Part shown: in pieces, positions 45,240 to 57,115 of the stretch | How positions within the stretch are numbered: position 1 is the first letter of the stretch | How the letters are laid out: each line of letters opens with the position of its first letter | DNA from: Melanopsichium pennsylvanicum | Taxonomy: Eukaryota; Basidiomycota; Ustilaginomycetes; Ustilaginales | Length of the DNA: 64,000 nucleotides | NCBI GenBank assembly: GCA_900208305.1 | Contig: OAPG01000008.1 | Span: 248,001-312,000, forward strand | Direction: 5' to 3' | Notes under the pieces: generated by a model | Databases searched by the model: none | Told to the model about the DNA's origin: nothing | The model's input: the letters and a program-made list of their open reading frames with translations, nothing else | Translations under genes and position numbers: made by a program

Positions 45240-48200
45240 ATGTTTGTAGGTATCACTCAACCTCTTCCCCCCGAAAATGTGCGGTCTGCACCGCCCAGAT
45301 TCTGCGGCCTTGCTGCTGTCACATGTGGGTGACCAGTCTTTGACAACATTCTTACCCTTTTTTCATTTTCTGTGACTCTCCTTCCACCGTCGGCTGCGGA
45401 TATTCACCGTTCCTTCTTTAATACAGTGGAGATTCGGCTTTTCATCGGTCTCAACACTGGAGACACTACTTGATAAGCCAAATGTCATCCTCGAGGATGT
45501 TCTGGACGAAGACGATTTGCTTCAGGAGTGCAAGTCTCAAAACCAAAAGCTCATCAATTTTCTCCGACAGCCACGCATCGTGAAGAGGTTGATGGAGCAT
45601 GTCGTCGGCACTGCGACCGTTGGAGGCACTGGTGGCAAGGAATGGGAAGAGAAAGTCAAGTTCAAGTATCCTTATATTGCCTCCGAAGTCCTCAGCTGCA
45701 GCGAGGTCTGGCCCATCATCGACGCCATCTTTTCGGATCCCAACGAGTTCCTCATTCCGTTCTGGAATGCAGTTCTCACATCAAAACCTTCCCCTTCACA
45801 AGCGCCATTGCCGATGCATTCGCATCCTCTGTTCGCCGAAAACGCAGCTTCCTCCTCCAACGCAGCCTCTGCTTCGACTTCGCCCTCGCCGCATCTTAGC
45901 GTCACCAACTTCACCGATTCGTCTGCCACTGCTTCAGGAAATGGCGGCACCTCGCGGTCCTCTTCCGACTCTGAGTCAGAGATGGAGGGCAGGTTGCGCG
46001 CCACCAGCGCTCTCGAGAACGGACCGGGCCGCGGCGTGCTTGCTGGCTACTGGGCCAAGGTGAACGGTGCATACCTCGAACGCAAGCCCATCGAGATGCT
46101 TGAATTCATCAAGGAGCAGCCTCGCATCGTGGAGCGTTTCGTCGCTCATCTTGAAACACCAGCTGTCGTAGACCTGCTCTTCCGAATCATTCAGATGGAG
46201 GAGACCATGCGCACACCTGTTCAAACCACCGACATCATCGACTGGCTCTCCTCGCAAGACTTGATATCGCGTACTGTCGATTTGCTCGCTCCCAACTACT
46301 CTGTCGACATTCACAACACCGTGTCTGAGCTTCTCAAGGCCATCATCGCCCTCTCCGCTCCTTCACCTGCCGCTCTCAACCAAGGTCAGAGTCAAGAACT
46401 TGGTGGAGGACTTGGCGAGCCACAAGAGAATGCAGCTGGGATCAACAATCGCCTCGTTCGCGAACTTGCAAGCGAGCCGATCGTTCGCAAGATGGTTGGT
46501 TACATGCTCGACTGGCAGCTTCCAAGGCAACTGCATCGTCGCTTGACAGATGTTGCTGACGAGCAGCTCTCGCAGCTTTCGGTGCAGGATCTCCGCAAGC
46601 CGTCGCAGAAGCGCGATGCCTCCCTCTCTACGTTGCAGGAGGACGTGGTTTCGTCTTCGGCACTGGAGGATGAAGAAGATGACGATGAGTCCTTCGCGCG
46701 ACCCCTCAACCCTCGCGAGTTCCCCGCTTCCGAGTCTCACTCGCCTGGTCAGTTTGACCACCGCGGCTCAACTGCCACCATTCGTCCCAACAACCTCTTC
46801 CCACCCGTCTCGGCACCCACGGTGCAGATCACTTCCGAAACCTGCGGTTCGACTCTCGTCACATGCATCGGCGTCTTTATCGAGCTTATACGCAAGAACA
46901 ATAGCGACTACTTTGAGCAGCATCTCCTCCGCACTCTCCACAATCACCTCGTCAAGAGGCAGAGCGAGCTGACAGAAAAGAGACTTCAGAAGAAGGAGGA
47001 GGAAGAGGCAAGCAAGCAAAGCTCGGACGGGCCAACAGATGGCGTAGGCGAGAAGTCAGAGGCGGAGAAGCAGGAGGAGGAGGAAGAGGCTCAGAAGGCG
47101 ATGGATGCCTTGGACGAAGAGGAGGAAGATGTGCAAGGAATGGAGGAAGCCATGGTCGAGATTGTCGACAAGATGGGACTTGTACATCTCGGTCCCATGT
47201 TGCAGGTTCTTTCCGAGCGCCTTTCGGACTTTCAACAGCTCGTCAACGAGCCTCGAGAGCGCGATGTCACGATTCCAACGTCTGTCGGTGATGTAGCACC
47301 TCTCACGTTCGAGAGGTATCGGATCACTGAGCTGTACGCCGAGTTGCTGCACTGCTCCAACATGGCTCTGCTCAATCGAGCTCCTGGTGAGGGCCCGCAG
47401 TACTCAGCTGATGGTGTCTTGACCGGTGGCCTCGAAGGTTTGCAAACACTCGCAAGGACTCTTCAGGGTGGCGATGGCCCCGAGGTCGGCGACACCTCTG
47501 TCGGAGCCGAAACTGAAGCCGCCCAAGCTACTCAAGAGGCTGCCAAGGTTGATGCATCTGTAGCTGAAGAGGTAGAAACCCCCTCGGCATCGCTTTCAGA
47601 GCATGGTTGCGACAAGTCGAGCGCTGGAGCTTCTACCGGGTCGACCGGACAGGCGGGTGACGAGGCGTTCGATAATGCCGCCTCGACAGCCGAAAGCACC
47701 AGCAGCCTCAACGTCATATCCGGGTCTCAGGCGAAGGATCCGCACAGCCGTAGCCCTAGCGTCACAACTAGCGGCTCGCACGAGAAAGACGACAAGACCG
47801 ATGCTGCCTCGATACGCTCCGCACTCTCCGGCCTGTCCCTCGCCGAGTTGACATCGCCCCGTCGCTCGGGACCGCCAAGTCCCATTGACGAAGCCAAAGA
47901 GTATGTGGTCGGCGACCTTCTCAAGCTCAAATTCCTCGAATGTGGCATTCTACCCTCTCTTCTTGACTTGTTCTTCGACTATCCCTGGAACAACTTCCTC
48001 CACAACGTAGTTTACGACATCCTTCAACAATGCTTCAATGGTCGCATGGACGTCGGTCTCAACCGAAAGCTCACCATCGCTGTCTTTGACCAAGGCCATC
48101 TGACTTCTCGCATCGTCGAAGGGCGAAAGCGTAATGAGGAGTCTGTTGCCGGACCACGCAGGATCCGTTTGGGATACATGGGACACATGAATCTGATCGC

Positions 48201-49269
48201 CGAGGAGACTGTCAAGTTGCTTGAGAGGTATCCCTTGGAGATCGCTCGCCCTGTTGAGGCGTTTACGGAGCGCGACGAGTGGCGCCAGGTGGTTTCGGAA
48301 ACTTTGGAGGAGATCAGGGAGAAGGAGGGCGGTCCGTTGGCGTTCAATCGAAACGAAGGATTGTCGATGTCGTTCGGCTCCGCTGCGGACGACGATGATG
48401 ACGAGGCGGGAATCGGTGGTGCGGGCAGTAGTTCTTTTGCAAGCTACCTTTCATCTCAGATCGGCGGTGCGGCGGGCAGTGACGATGACGATAGTGATGA
48501 TGAGGCAAGTTGGTTGTCTAGCGAGTTGAAGAGGGGTGGTGGTAAAGACGGGACTGGGTTTGATGATGCTTTTGCCCCTGGGCATGGGTCTAGTGGTGGT
48601 AGTGGGGAATTGGGAGACGAGGATGAGGATGACGATTGGGGACCGTTTGCTGATCCTAGCGATGCGGATCACGGAGGGGCTACACAGAGCTTTGACTTCA
48701 CCTCGTCGACAGGAGCGACTGGTAACAACTCGAATCCATTTGCAGAGAATCTAACTCCTGCGGACTGGTCGGCACAATTTCGGAGGGAGTATCACGAAGA
48801 GGAGAGCACGGGTGGGGAGCGTGATGATGATGATTCCGACGACAACGATGACGATGACGAGAAAGGGGAGGAAGAGGTCACTAACGAGATCAAGCACTTG
48901 GAAGCTGCCAACGACACAGCTCTTGCTTCGAGCCCGTTGTCACCAAAAGGCATCGACCCTAGTTCTTTCGCTACTGGTGCAGAGATCCTCGGCAAAGCGC
49001 ATGCACGTCGTCCTTCGCTGGGTCACCTAGAGTCAACTGAGCTTGGAGGAGAAACGCTCGGGAAGCGACGTGGCTCACTCGGTTCGTCAGGACCAGAGAT
49101 TTCAGAGGTGACGGATCCAGAGGATCCCTTGGGCCCTGGCATCTCAACCGAAGTTTCCCAGAACGAGGATGGAAAGCTGCAAAGGACCTTGGCAGATGGG
49201 ACGACGGTTGTTGTGCCGCTTGACGAGGCTGCGATGGGTGCTGGTGAAAACAGTTCTTCAGCCTTGTAG
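45240..49269 (+). CDS. SIT4/PP6 phosphatase-associated (SAPS) regulatory subunit, with 6-nt first coding exon
   Basis: The long exon 45427-49269 is open from its first codon and starts TGG AGA TTC. I join it to a 6-nt coding exon ATGTTT (45240-45245; donor GTAGGT, acceptor ATACAG ending at 45426, intron 181 nt), giving MFWRFGF. SAPS proteins from yeast to human begin MFW, and LLDKPNVILEDVLDEDDLLQECKSQNQKLI follows as expected. The product is 1282 residues. The SAPS region covers about 200-970, interrupted by Ser-rich and Glu-rich linkers; NFLHNVVYDILQQCFNGRMD and RLGYMGHMNLIAEETVKLLE are recognisable. The C-terminal 300 residues are very acidic with Asp runs. Such subunits bind the Sit4/PP6 catalytic subunit and act in G1/S progression and TOR signalling. 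Confidence 0.9.
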
Positions 49270-49796
49270 CTGAGATCCAACTATGCAGCAGGGGTTGATC
49301 CTTCGATCGGTATCTAGGCACCAACCACGAAACTGACAGGCACAATATCTAAAAGCATTTCTACCACGTCCTTCATTGGCCAATCATGGATGAAAGTGCA
49401 CAACATCACAAACATTGCAATTCTCAAAATCTTTATAGACCAAATCAAGCTCTCTCAAAGCTGCCCTTGATCGCCCCTGCGACGATCTCAAACTCCACGT
49501 TTTTGCGAGAATGGCATGCAAAGCTTCATATCGACGTGACATCTGCCAAAAAAAATAGAGAGACATGGACACATGCGCCATCACACTCGGAGTGACCTGG
49601 ATTTACAATTGCTGATGCTGATTGCATCACATGATCGATGGGTTGATGAAAGATGATGATGATTTTCTAAACTTGCACTGATGCATGTGTATTGAACGAA
49701 TAGAGTGTAGCCAAATCCAAGACCATCTATGCTTGAATCGAGCGAGGGAGTATGAGAATTTCGACTTTTTCAGATCCTAGCCGACCGGCCGGCTAG
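49270..49796. other. Convergent intergenic spacer, 527 nt
   Basis: 3' flanks of the SAPS gene (plus) and the triosephosphate isomerase gene (minus). No gene or repeat is seen. Confidence 0.6.
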
Positions 49797-50659
<863 letters not shown>

Positions 50660-51334
50660 TTTGTCTGTGTATGTACCGAGTAATCGGGAAAAGTTTGGGT
50701 ATGAAGCTTTACTTTTGGTGGTAAGAAGGGAGCGAAGAAGGATGGAAGACATGAACAAACACAACGACTAAGCAAGAAAAACAACACTTCAGCACACACT
50801 CTTTTGCCGGGAATTTTGTGTGTTGGCCTGTGGTTCCTGTCCATCTTCCAAGCTTTTCCGATCAAGCAGGGATCAGCAGTCTGATAACACTGCGCAGCCA
50901 TCATCGCGGAAAGATCCCGGAAGAACCCCGCTTCTCCCCTTTTCTTCCTTGGACGTTGCTGGCGTACGATTGAGCGTGGTCGTAAGAGCAGAGTGTTTGT
51001 ATGATTTTCAGAAATTCAGTTTGAAAATCGACATGTTGTTCAGCGCAGCGTCGCGTCGGTTTTGTGAGATCCTCCACATCGACCTCGCATTCAAAATGGT
51101 CTTGCGTCAGCTTTGCAAAGAGCTTTGGGTTGCACACGCTTGGACCAAGTTGCTGGTTCTGTTTTCGTCCGGGAATTAGCGCGAGTGTGAGCCCTCCCTG
51201 ATCCATGACATCGTCTTCCACACAGTGTGCACCGAATTCAACACACCTACACACGCGTACAAAAGCGTCCGTCATCATACCACACCTTTCCTACACTTCG
51301 ATCCACTGCTCGAATCATCCACACATAAACAACA
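50660..51334. other. Bidirectional promoter region of TPI and profilin, 675 nt
   Basis: It lies between two normally highly expressed genes facing away from each other. Pyrimidine-rich leaders precede both starts. No open frame of interest is seen. Confidence 0.6.
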
Positions 51335-52194
51335 ATGTCTTGGCAAGGTTACGTAGACACCAACCTAGTTGGTACCGGCAAGATCACCCAGGCTGCCATC
51401 ATTGGCTTGAAGGGCGGCGTTTGGGCAACTAGCCCTGATTTCAACGTAGGTAGAGCATCGATGGGAGCGAAAGCCAGCATCGTACGGACGCAGACGAGAT
51501 TACAGACAGCTGGCTGCCTCTAGGTTTCAGCTGCTACGGCATGCATATGCTTGTAATCTGCTCGGAATAGCGTAGCATGCATTCGTTGCTCTGCGGAATG
51601 CTGTTAGCATCAGCCAGCTGCTCTGCTTCTATGGTTCGGAAGCATACTGCATACCTGCTCAACGCGCTGCTTCCTGGGATGAAGTGTCGAACGAGGCTGA
51701 CTCAACTTCCGTCTCTCTTGCTTCTGCTTCTCGCCTTCACGCGACACGCATAATGAATGCGATCAACTGATCTCCACAAATTGCGATCCTATCGGTCCCA
51801 CCAGGTCTCTGCCGAGGAGCAAAAGGCAATAATCGCCGGCTTTGACGACCCTTCTGGCCTCCAAGCAGGAGGCGTCCGTGCCAACGGCAAGAAGTTCTTC
51901 ACTCTTGGTGTTACACCAAAGACCATCTACGGCAAGCAGGGCGTAAGTATTCCTCTCTTTATCCAAATTTTTCTCATGTTGTCACTCTGTAGCGAGAATC
52001 CTGCTGACATTCTGATCTCTTCTTCAACGATGCTTCATTGAAACGGTGATGGCGATGCGTAGGGTGACGGCCTGGTAGCAGTCAAGACAAACCAGGCCGT
52101 GCTCGTTTGCGTTTACGTGGCCCCCATCGTGCCTGGTGAGGCCAACAAGGTCGCAGAGGGGCTCGGCGACTATCTTGTCAGCGTCGGATACTGA
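51335..52194 (+). CDS. Profilin, three exons
   Basis: Exons 51335-51445, 51805-51942 and 52063-52194; introns of 359 and 120 nt (GTAGGT...CACCAG and GTAAGT...GCGTAG), both in phase 0. The product is 126 residues, the usual length. It starts MSWQGYVDTNLVGTGKITQAA, continues WATSPDFN|VSAEEQ and YGKQG|GDGLVAVKT, and ends VAEGLGDYLVSVGY. The N-terminal Trp3 and Tyr6 together with the C-terminal helix form the poly-proline site. Profilin binds actin monomers and hands them to formins during polarised growth. The first intron is the longest in the window and could hold regulatory sequence; I see no RNA gene in it. Confidence 0.97.
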
Positions 52195-52783
52195 ATCAGC
52201 CCAGTTGACCTCCTCGAGACTGTACTTGCTACCCACTAGTAATTATCCAGTACGATTTGATCATCTTCTGTTCGAATTAAAAAAGGAATGACAGGAGGTT
52301 CGATGCAGAGTCGATCGCATTGCGCAAGTCAGATCGAAGGGGAAAGATGTGTTTCGAACGATCCGCATGCACAAATGCCGGGAATTGGACGATGCTTGTG
52401 GACGACTGGGAGTGAGGTGCAAGTGTCTTTCGTGTGAGCCCGGTCACCGCGCCGGACACAAGATGAGTCGAAGACCGAGAAGGATTCAAGATGAAATCAC
52501 TTGCTCATCAGGACCGCAGCAAGGCGTCGCTTTCAGGGAGAACAGGAAGAGCTTTTTGACGTGTGCTAGAAGACTCAGGGTGGTTCGTGCGGAAAGAAGC
52601 ATGTCTTCAGATCAAGAATTTCGAACATTTCGAACATCACGCAAAAACGTTATCCCACGTCCCAGTCGAAAACCGCACAGAGTACAATTGTTGCTCCACG
52701 TACGTATGAAAATTATTCCATTTACAGTAGAGAGAACATCTGAGATGGGCGTACATGCTGTCTTTTGTTCGTACCACAGCGGT
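52195..52783. other. Convergent intergenic spacer, 589 nt
   Basis: 3' flanks of profilin (plus) and the thiolase gene (minus). It has one TACAGTA (52723-52729). Open frames here are continuations of the thiolase antisense. No gene is called. Confidence 0.55.
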
Positions 52784-53971
52784 TTAAACACGCTCGATGA
52801 CGATGGCAATACCCTGTCCACCACCGATACAAGCGGCGCCCAATGCGTACTTCTTGTCCAACCTGATCAAGTTGTGAGTCAAGTTGGCCATGATCCTGGC
52901 ACCGCTCGCGCCCAACGGGTGGCCCAAAGCGATTGCGCCACCGAAAACGTTGGTTTTGTCATTGGGCAATTCAAGTTCCTTCTGGACACTGAGGAACTGT
53001 GCGGCGAAAGCCTCGTTGACCTCGATCAAGTCCATGTCCGACACCTTGAGACCGGCGCGCGAGAGGGCGAGCTTGGAAGCCTCGACCGGGCCGATACCCA
53101 TGATGCTTGGCTCGCAGGCAGTGACACCATAGCTCAAGATGCGAGCCAGAGGCTTGAGCCCGAACTCCTTGACGGCTTTTTCAGAAACGATCACGTTGGC
53201 AGCTGCACCGTCACAGATACCTGAGGCGTTACCGGCAGACACAGTTCCTTCCTTCTTGAACACGGATGGGAGCTTGGCGAGCGATTCGACGGTGGTCTTG
53301 GCTCGCGGGTGCTCGTCAGCTGTGAAAGTCTCTGTAGATTTCTTGGATTTGATTTCAACGGGGACAATCTCGTCTTTGAATGCGCCATCGGCGAGGGCTG
53401 CCTGGTAACGCTGTTGTGTTTGAAGGGCGTAGTTGTCGCAGTCCTGTCGAGAAATGCCGTACTTTGCGGCAAGGTTCTCTGCGGTGATACCCATAGGGGT
53501 GGGTGTGGGAACCTGGTCGGTTAACGCAGCAGCAAGCGAGTCGACCAGCTTGAGATCCTGACCATACCGGGTGTTTCCGAATCGCACACCCGAAAGGGTG
53601 TATGGTGCTTGAGACATGCTTTCGGTGCCACCAGTGAGTACCACCTCAGAATCACCCAGCCGGATCTCGTGAACTGCGTTGATGATACTCTGGAATCCCG
53701 AACCACACAGCCTGTTCACAGTCAGAGCGGGGACAGTGACAGGCAAGCCAGCGTGGTGACCAACGTGCCTCGCAAGGTACGCAGCGGTGTTGTCGGAAGC
53801 ATGAACGTTGCCGAAGATGGTAGCGTCAACTTTAGCTGAGGAAGGAAGTTCGGCGAGGGCAGCTTTGGAGGCAAGACCACCAAGTTGAGAGGCGGTGAAC
53901 CCGGCTAGCTTTCCACCGAATGCGCCGAAGGGGGTACGCTTGGCTGCGACAATGAATGCTTGACTGGTCAT
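52784..53971 (-). CDS. Acetyl-CoA C-acyltransferase (thiolase), ACAA2-like
   Basis: A single exon of 395 residues from ATG 53971. The catalytic triad of thiolases is present: nucleophile Cys89 in NRLCGSGFQS, His351 in GHPLGASG and Cys381 in ACIGGGQG. ENLAAKYGISRQDCD and VNEAFAAQFLSVQKEL also fit. Overall the closest match I recall is the mitochondrial 3-ketoacyl-CoA thiolase ACAA2 rather than the cytosolic Erg10 type. There is no C-terminal peroxisomal SKL-type signal (end IVIERV) and no N-terminal PTS2. As in ACAA2, the N-terminus (MTSQAFIVAAKRTPFG) could be an uncleaved mitochondrial signal. It would cleave 3-ketoacyl-CoA in beta-oxidation or condense acetyl-CoA; direction and compartment are inferred. 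Confidence 0.93.
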   Translation of the reverse strand: MTSQAFIVAAKRTPFGAFGGKLAGFTASQLGGLASKAALAELPSSAKVDATIFGNVHASDNTAAYLARHVGHHAGLPVTVPALTVNRLCGSGFQSIINAVHEIRLGDSEVVLTGGTESMSQAPYTLSGVRFGNTRYGQDLKLVDSLAAALTDQVPTPTPMGITAENLAAKYGISRQDCDNYALQTQQRYQAALADGAFKDEIVPVEIKSKKSTETFTADEHPRAKTTVESLAKLPSVFKKEGTVSAGNASGICDGAAANVIVSEKAVKEFGLKPLARILSYGVTACEPSIMGIGPVEASKLALSRAGLKVSDMDLIEVNEAFAAQFLSVQKELELPNDKTNVFGGAIALGHPLGASGARIMANLTHNLIRLDKKYALGAACIGGGQGIAIVIERV

Positions 53972-55690
53972 CTTGGATGGGCCTTTGTGACTTGGGATCG
54001 AGATGCCTGCGATGGAGCTCGTTAGTGGAAAAGCAGCAAGACGACAGAATTCTCGAAACTTGTCAAATTTGGTAGCCTGTGAAGATTGAGATGTCTTGCG
54101 TATCTACCAAAGTCGGCCTGGGTTGGGACAATTTGTTTGCGTGCCTTTCTTCTCGCTCAATCCCTCCCCGCAAAAGTAGAGTCGCGGCTCCTGCTCATCA
54201 TGCTCAGCGGCGGCTGACTGCGCGCCCCTCTAATTATCTACTCTGCTGGCAGGCGGGACCCCCTTTCACACAAGAAACCTCTCTGCTCCACCCGGCCCTG
54301 TGCGCATCCGGATTACCGAGACCAACTCAAAGGTTTTCGGGTAGTCCAATTCATTTGCAAAGTCGGTCTAACAAGTTCCAAATTTTGCCACGTCCATTTG
54401 TGCACAAGTCTGAACACGCCTTTCTCAGACATCAACAAACGTCGGCTCAACTGGGCTTCACAACCGTCCGGCTTGGACTTTTTTCGACAAACTTGTAGGA
54501 AAGACTGCAATGCACTTCTTGCAGTGGCGAAAGAAAGACGAGCGGGACAAAAAGAACTGCAGCACCCAAGATTCCCGCGTAGTCCCCCACCGCAGCACTG
54601 ACTAGGCGATACCTTGCTCATCTTTGCAGATCGGACGGGATGCAGTGCTTTCAAGGTTTCATGGCCGCAGACGTCCTTCCGAACTTTGCAAAGAATTTCT
54701 ACTGCTGACAGGCCTGATCATTTACTGTTGTCTAGCTCGCCGACTATACTTCTTCCCGCTTTTCCGCTTCGTCCGCGTGCAGGTGGGGTTCTGATGCAGA
54801 GAAAGCAAGCTGATCTTACTTTGCCCTTGATACTCAGATTTCTTGTGCCAACGGCGGCCTGCGAATGCATATTCTTGCATTGCACCACACAGCTACACGC
54901 ACCAAGTCATTATTTGGAGAAAAACCTGGCTGCAAATTTACAGCGTCCCTGGGCGAGTATGATTAGAGACCCTATGCAAAAATTTGAAGCAGATGCGAGC
55001 ATGATACAGACACTGAAAACGACGAGAAGATGAGCAAAATTAATGTGTAGAAAAGACACCGTGTGCACGTGCATAACAAACAGATGCATGAAAGGAGCGG
55101 AAGCCGTGACCGAGACAAGACGAGATCGAGGCGTGTTGATGTGTGCAGGGCAGCCGAAAGCGAGATGGACCGTTCGAGTATGCTAGGTATAAGTACAGAT
55201 GCTGCTTCCGGGCTGTGGATGACGTTCGGACAAGAATGAGGACAAGAAGGAGACAAGAGAAAGGACTGTGAATTTGAGGCCGCTGTGGATAGACCCCACG
55301 GTGAGATCGCAGGGTCGGATAGGTCAGCCTGTGGCGATGTATCAAGACAATTGACCGGCATTCGACGAACCCTGCAGTGCCAGCACACTGGAAAGTCTCC
55401 AGACAAGAATGGCACCTATCCGAGCAGTCTTGCTCTAGCACACCGAATACCCTGCACTGTGAGCATTCTGTACAAACTCGGTAACGCGCAAGGGATCTGC
55501 TGAGTGTGGAGAGAGAAGGACAGTGCAAGTGTTGGGAGAGAGTCGGGAGCTATGCTCGAAAAGGATGATATGAATGCTTGCGAGAATCAAATGTGTTCCA
55601 ATAGAGCAGGTCACTTGTGTTGAAGCAGAAGAAGAAAGACGAAAAGCGATCGTCGAGGGAAGGTACAAATGGTGTGTTTAATGCAGCAGC
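53972..55690. other. Intergenic, 1.7 kb
   Basis: Upstream of the thiolase and downstream of the bZIP gene, both on the minus strand. Frames up to about 160 codons overlap on both strands without domain-like features. No gene, repeat or RNA is supported. Confidence 0.5.
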
Positions 55691-57115
55691 CTAAATCGCT
55701 CGCGCCTCAAGTGACAGGCTGCCTGAGAAGCCGCGACGACTTGCCAACGACTTTCGGCTGCTAAACGCCATACCCATGTCGAGACGTTGATTACCGGCAT
55801 GTTGTCGCGACGATACGGAGTCCATGTCAGCTGCAACGCCGGCCGAAGGAGTCTGGTTGAAATTGAGCCAGGGTGAGATGGTCCAGCCGTCACCGCCTGC
55901 GCCAGTGCCTGGCATCATGTTGTTCAGTCCAAGCGCACTGGGTGTCAGCCCGAGAGGCTTCTGAATAGTGGTCAGATCCGAGTGTCGAAAGTCGTGAAGG
56001 GAGAGCTGGCCAGAAATTTCGTTGCCCGAGGACGTCCAGGGGCCGCCGGCAGGTGCTTCGGTCTGCTTGGCTGCCTCAAGATCGCCGAGTGGCAAAGAGT
56101 GAATACTCTCGAGACAGCTTGCCATAACGTCGTCGGACGTCGGTGGCATGATCGTCGCGGCGTGCGTCTCGCCACTCTGCTTCGAGAAGGGAGGTGCACT
56201 TGGTTCCATGGTTTTCGATGGGATCGGAGCAGTACCGAGCGATGGCGACGGCGAAGGTCCCATGGAAGTGGAGAGATCGGTCGAGGACGCAGACGCTCGC
56301 GCAATGTTGGTGGATGGGCCGCTTTCAGCGTCAGAGTGCTCGATTGGCACAGTGAGCTCGATCTGACCGCTGCCGTGGCGAGAGAGGGTGCCTCGGCTGA
56401 CAGGTGGGCTGAAAATGGCGCTGTCTCTTCGCTGCAAGTTGAAAGAACGTGAAGATCGACGGGTGATTCCCTCAGATTGAGGCATAGCAACATCTTCCAT
56501 GAGATCATGATGAGGCATGGTGAGGCCACCAGAGAAAGACATCTTGCCAGGAAGAGGTGGCACGGATGTGAAGGGTAGGCGATGTGTGGCGCCGGGAGCA
56601 ATAGTGGCACCAAAAGGAGGAGAATGGATGTCAGGCATAAGAGCATGCTGCGACGTCGTCGCCCATGGAGCAGCAGTTGGGCCAAATGCAAAGTGAGGCA
56701 TGGTGGAAGCTGTCGCGCTCTGCGATCGATTTCGGTTACGGGTGAGAGAAATGGTGTGAGCGAAAGGGTCAATACCGAGGTCGATGGATGATGCCCTTTG
56801 TGGCAGGGGATGCGAAGTTTGAGTTGAGGGCACAGCCTGGTGGATCATGGTGATCTGTTCGGCGAGTGTCTGGTTCTCCGCTCGCATGCGAGCAAGTGCC
56901 TCTCGAAGAAAGTGGCTCTCCTCCTCTTGACTTTGGGATCGACGGTGCAAGTCTGCCAATTGTGCTTCCAACTGCATGGTGTACTCCTCTTTGCGCTCGC
57001 GAAGTCGGCGTTGTGCATTCCGGTTCTGCTCCTTGCGACGTGCAATTTGTCGGAGGCGCTCGGCATCGAGCACATCGTCGTTGTTCTTGGAAGGCGGTCG
57101 CATGATGGACGGCAT
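55691..57115 (-). CDS. bZIP transcription factor, AP-1/Yap-like basic region
   Basis: I start at ATG 57115, the first in frame, giving 474 residues. The bZIP lies at about 18-93: basic region RRKEQNRNAQRRLRERKEEY with the N-x-x-A-Q-x-x-L-R pattern near that of fungal AP-1 (Yap/Pap1) factors. A zipper with heptad-like Leu/Met follows (LEAQLADLHRRSQ, then LREALARMRAENQTLAEQI). The rest is Ser/Pro/Thr-rich and disordered. I see no Cys-rich redox domain of the Yap1 type, so control by oxidation like Yap1 is unlikely. The basic region does not look like the Hac1/Cib1 type. The frame stays open 63 codons upstream of the ATG without a Met; a CACACACAG acceptor-like site there suggests a spliced 5' leader. 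More than 6 kb upstream holds no gene. Confidence 0.88.
   Translation of the reverse strand: MPSIMRPPSKNNDDVLDAERLRQIARRKEQNRNAQRRLRERKEEYTMQLEAQLADLHRRSQSQEEESHFLREALARMRAENQTLAEQITMIHQAVPSTQTSHPLPQRASSIDLGIDPFAHTISLTRNRNRSQSATASTMPHFAFGPTAAPWATTSQHALMPDIHSPPFGATIAPGATHRLPFTSVPPLPGKMSFSGGLTMPHHDLMEDVAMPQSEGITRRSSRSFNLQRRDSAIFSPPVSRGTLSRHGSGQIELTVPIEHSDAESGPSTNIARASASSTDLSTSMGPSPSPSLGTAPIPSKTMEPSAPPFSKQSGETHAATIMPPTSDDVMASCLESIHSLPLGDLEAAKQTEAPAGGPWTSSGNEISGQLSLHDFRHSDLTTIQKPLGLTPSALGLNNMMPGTGAGGDGWTISPWLNFNQTPSAGVAADMDSVSSRQHAGNQRLDMGMAFSSRKSLASRRGFSGSLSLEARAI

Noticed and set aside
52784..53971. Thiolase as the cytosolic mevalonate-pathway enzyme Erg10 or as peroxisomal Pot1
   Set aside because: Sequence blocks fit mitochondrial ACAA2 better, and neither a PTS1 nor a PTS2 is present.
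54972..55528. Minus-strand frames of about 150-160 codons between thiolase and bZIP
   Set aside because: They overlap in several frames, are Cys/Ser/Leu-rich in a random-looking way and have no motif; probably bZIP 3' flank.
55691..57115. bZIP as the Hac1/Cib1 unfolded-protein-response factor with unconventional splicing
   Set aside because: The basic region (NRNAQRRLRERKE) is AP-1-like and not Hac1-like, and I see no paired Ire1-type stem-loops in the frame.
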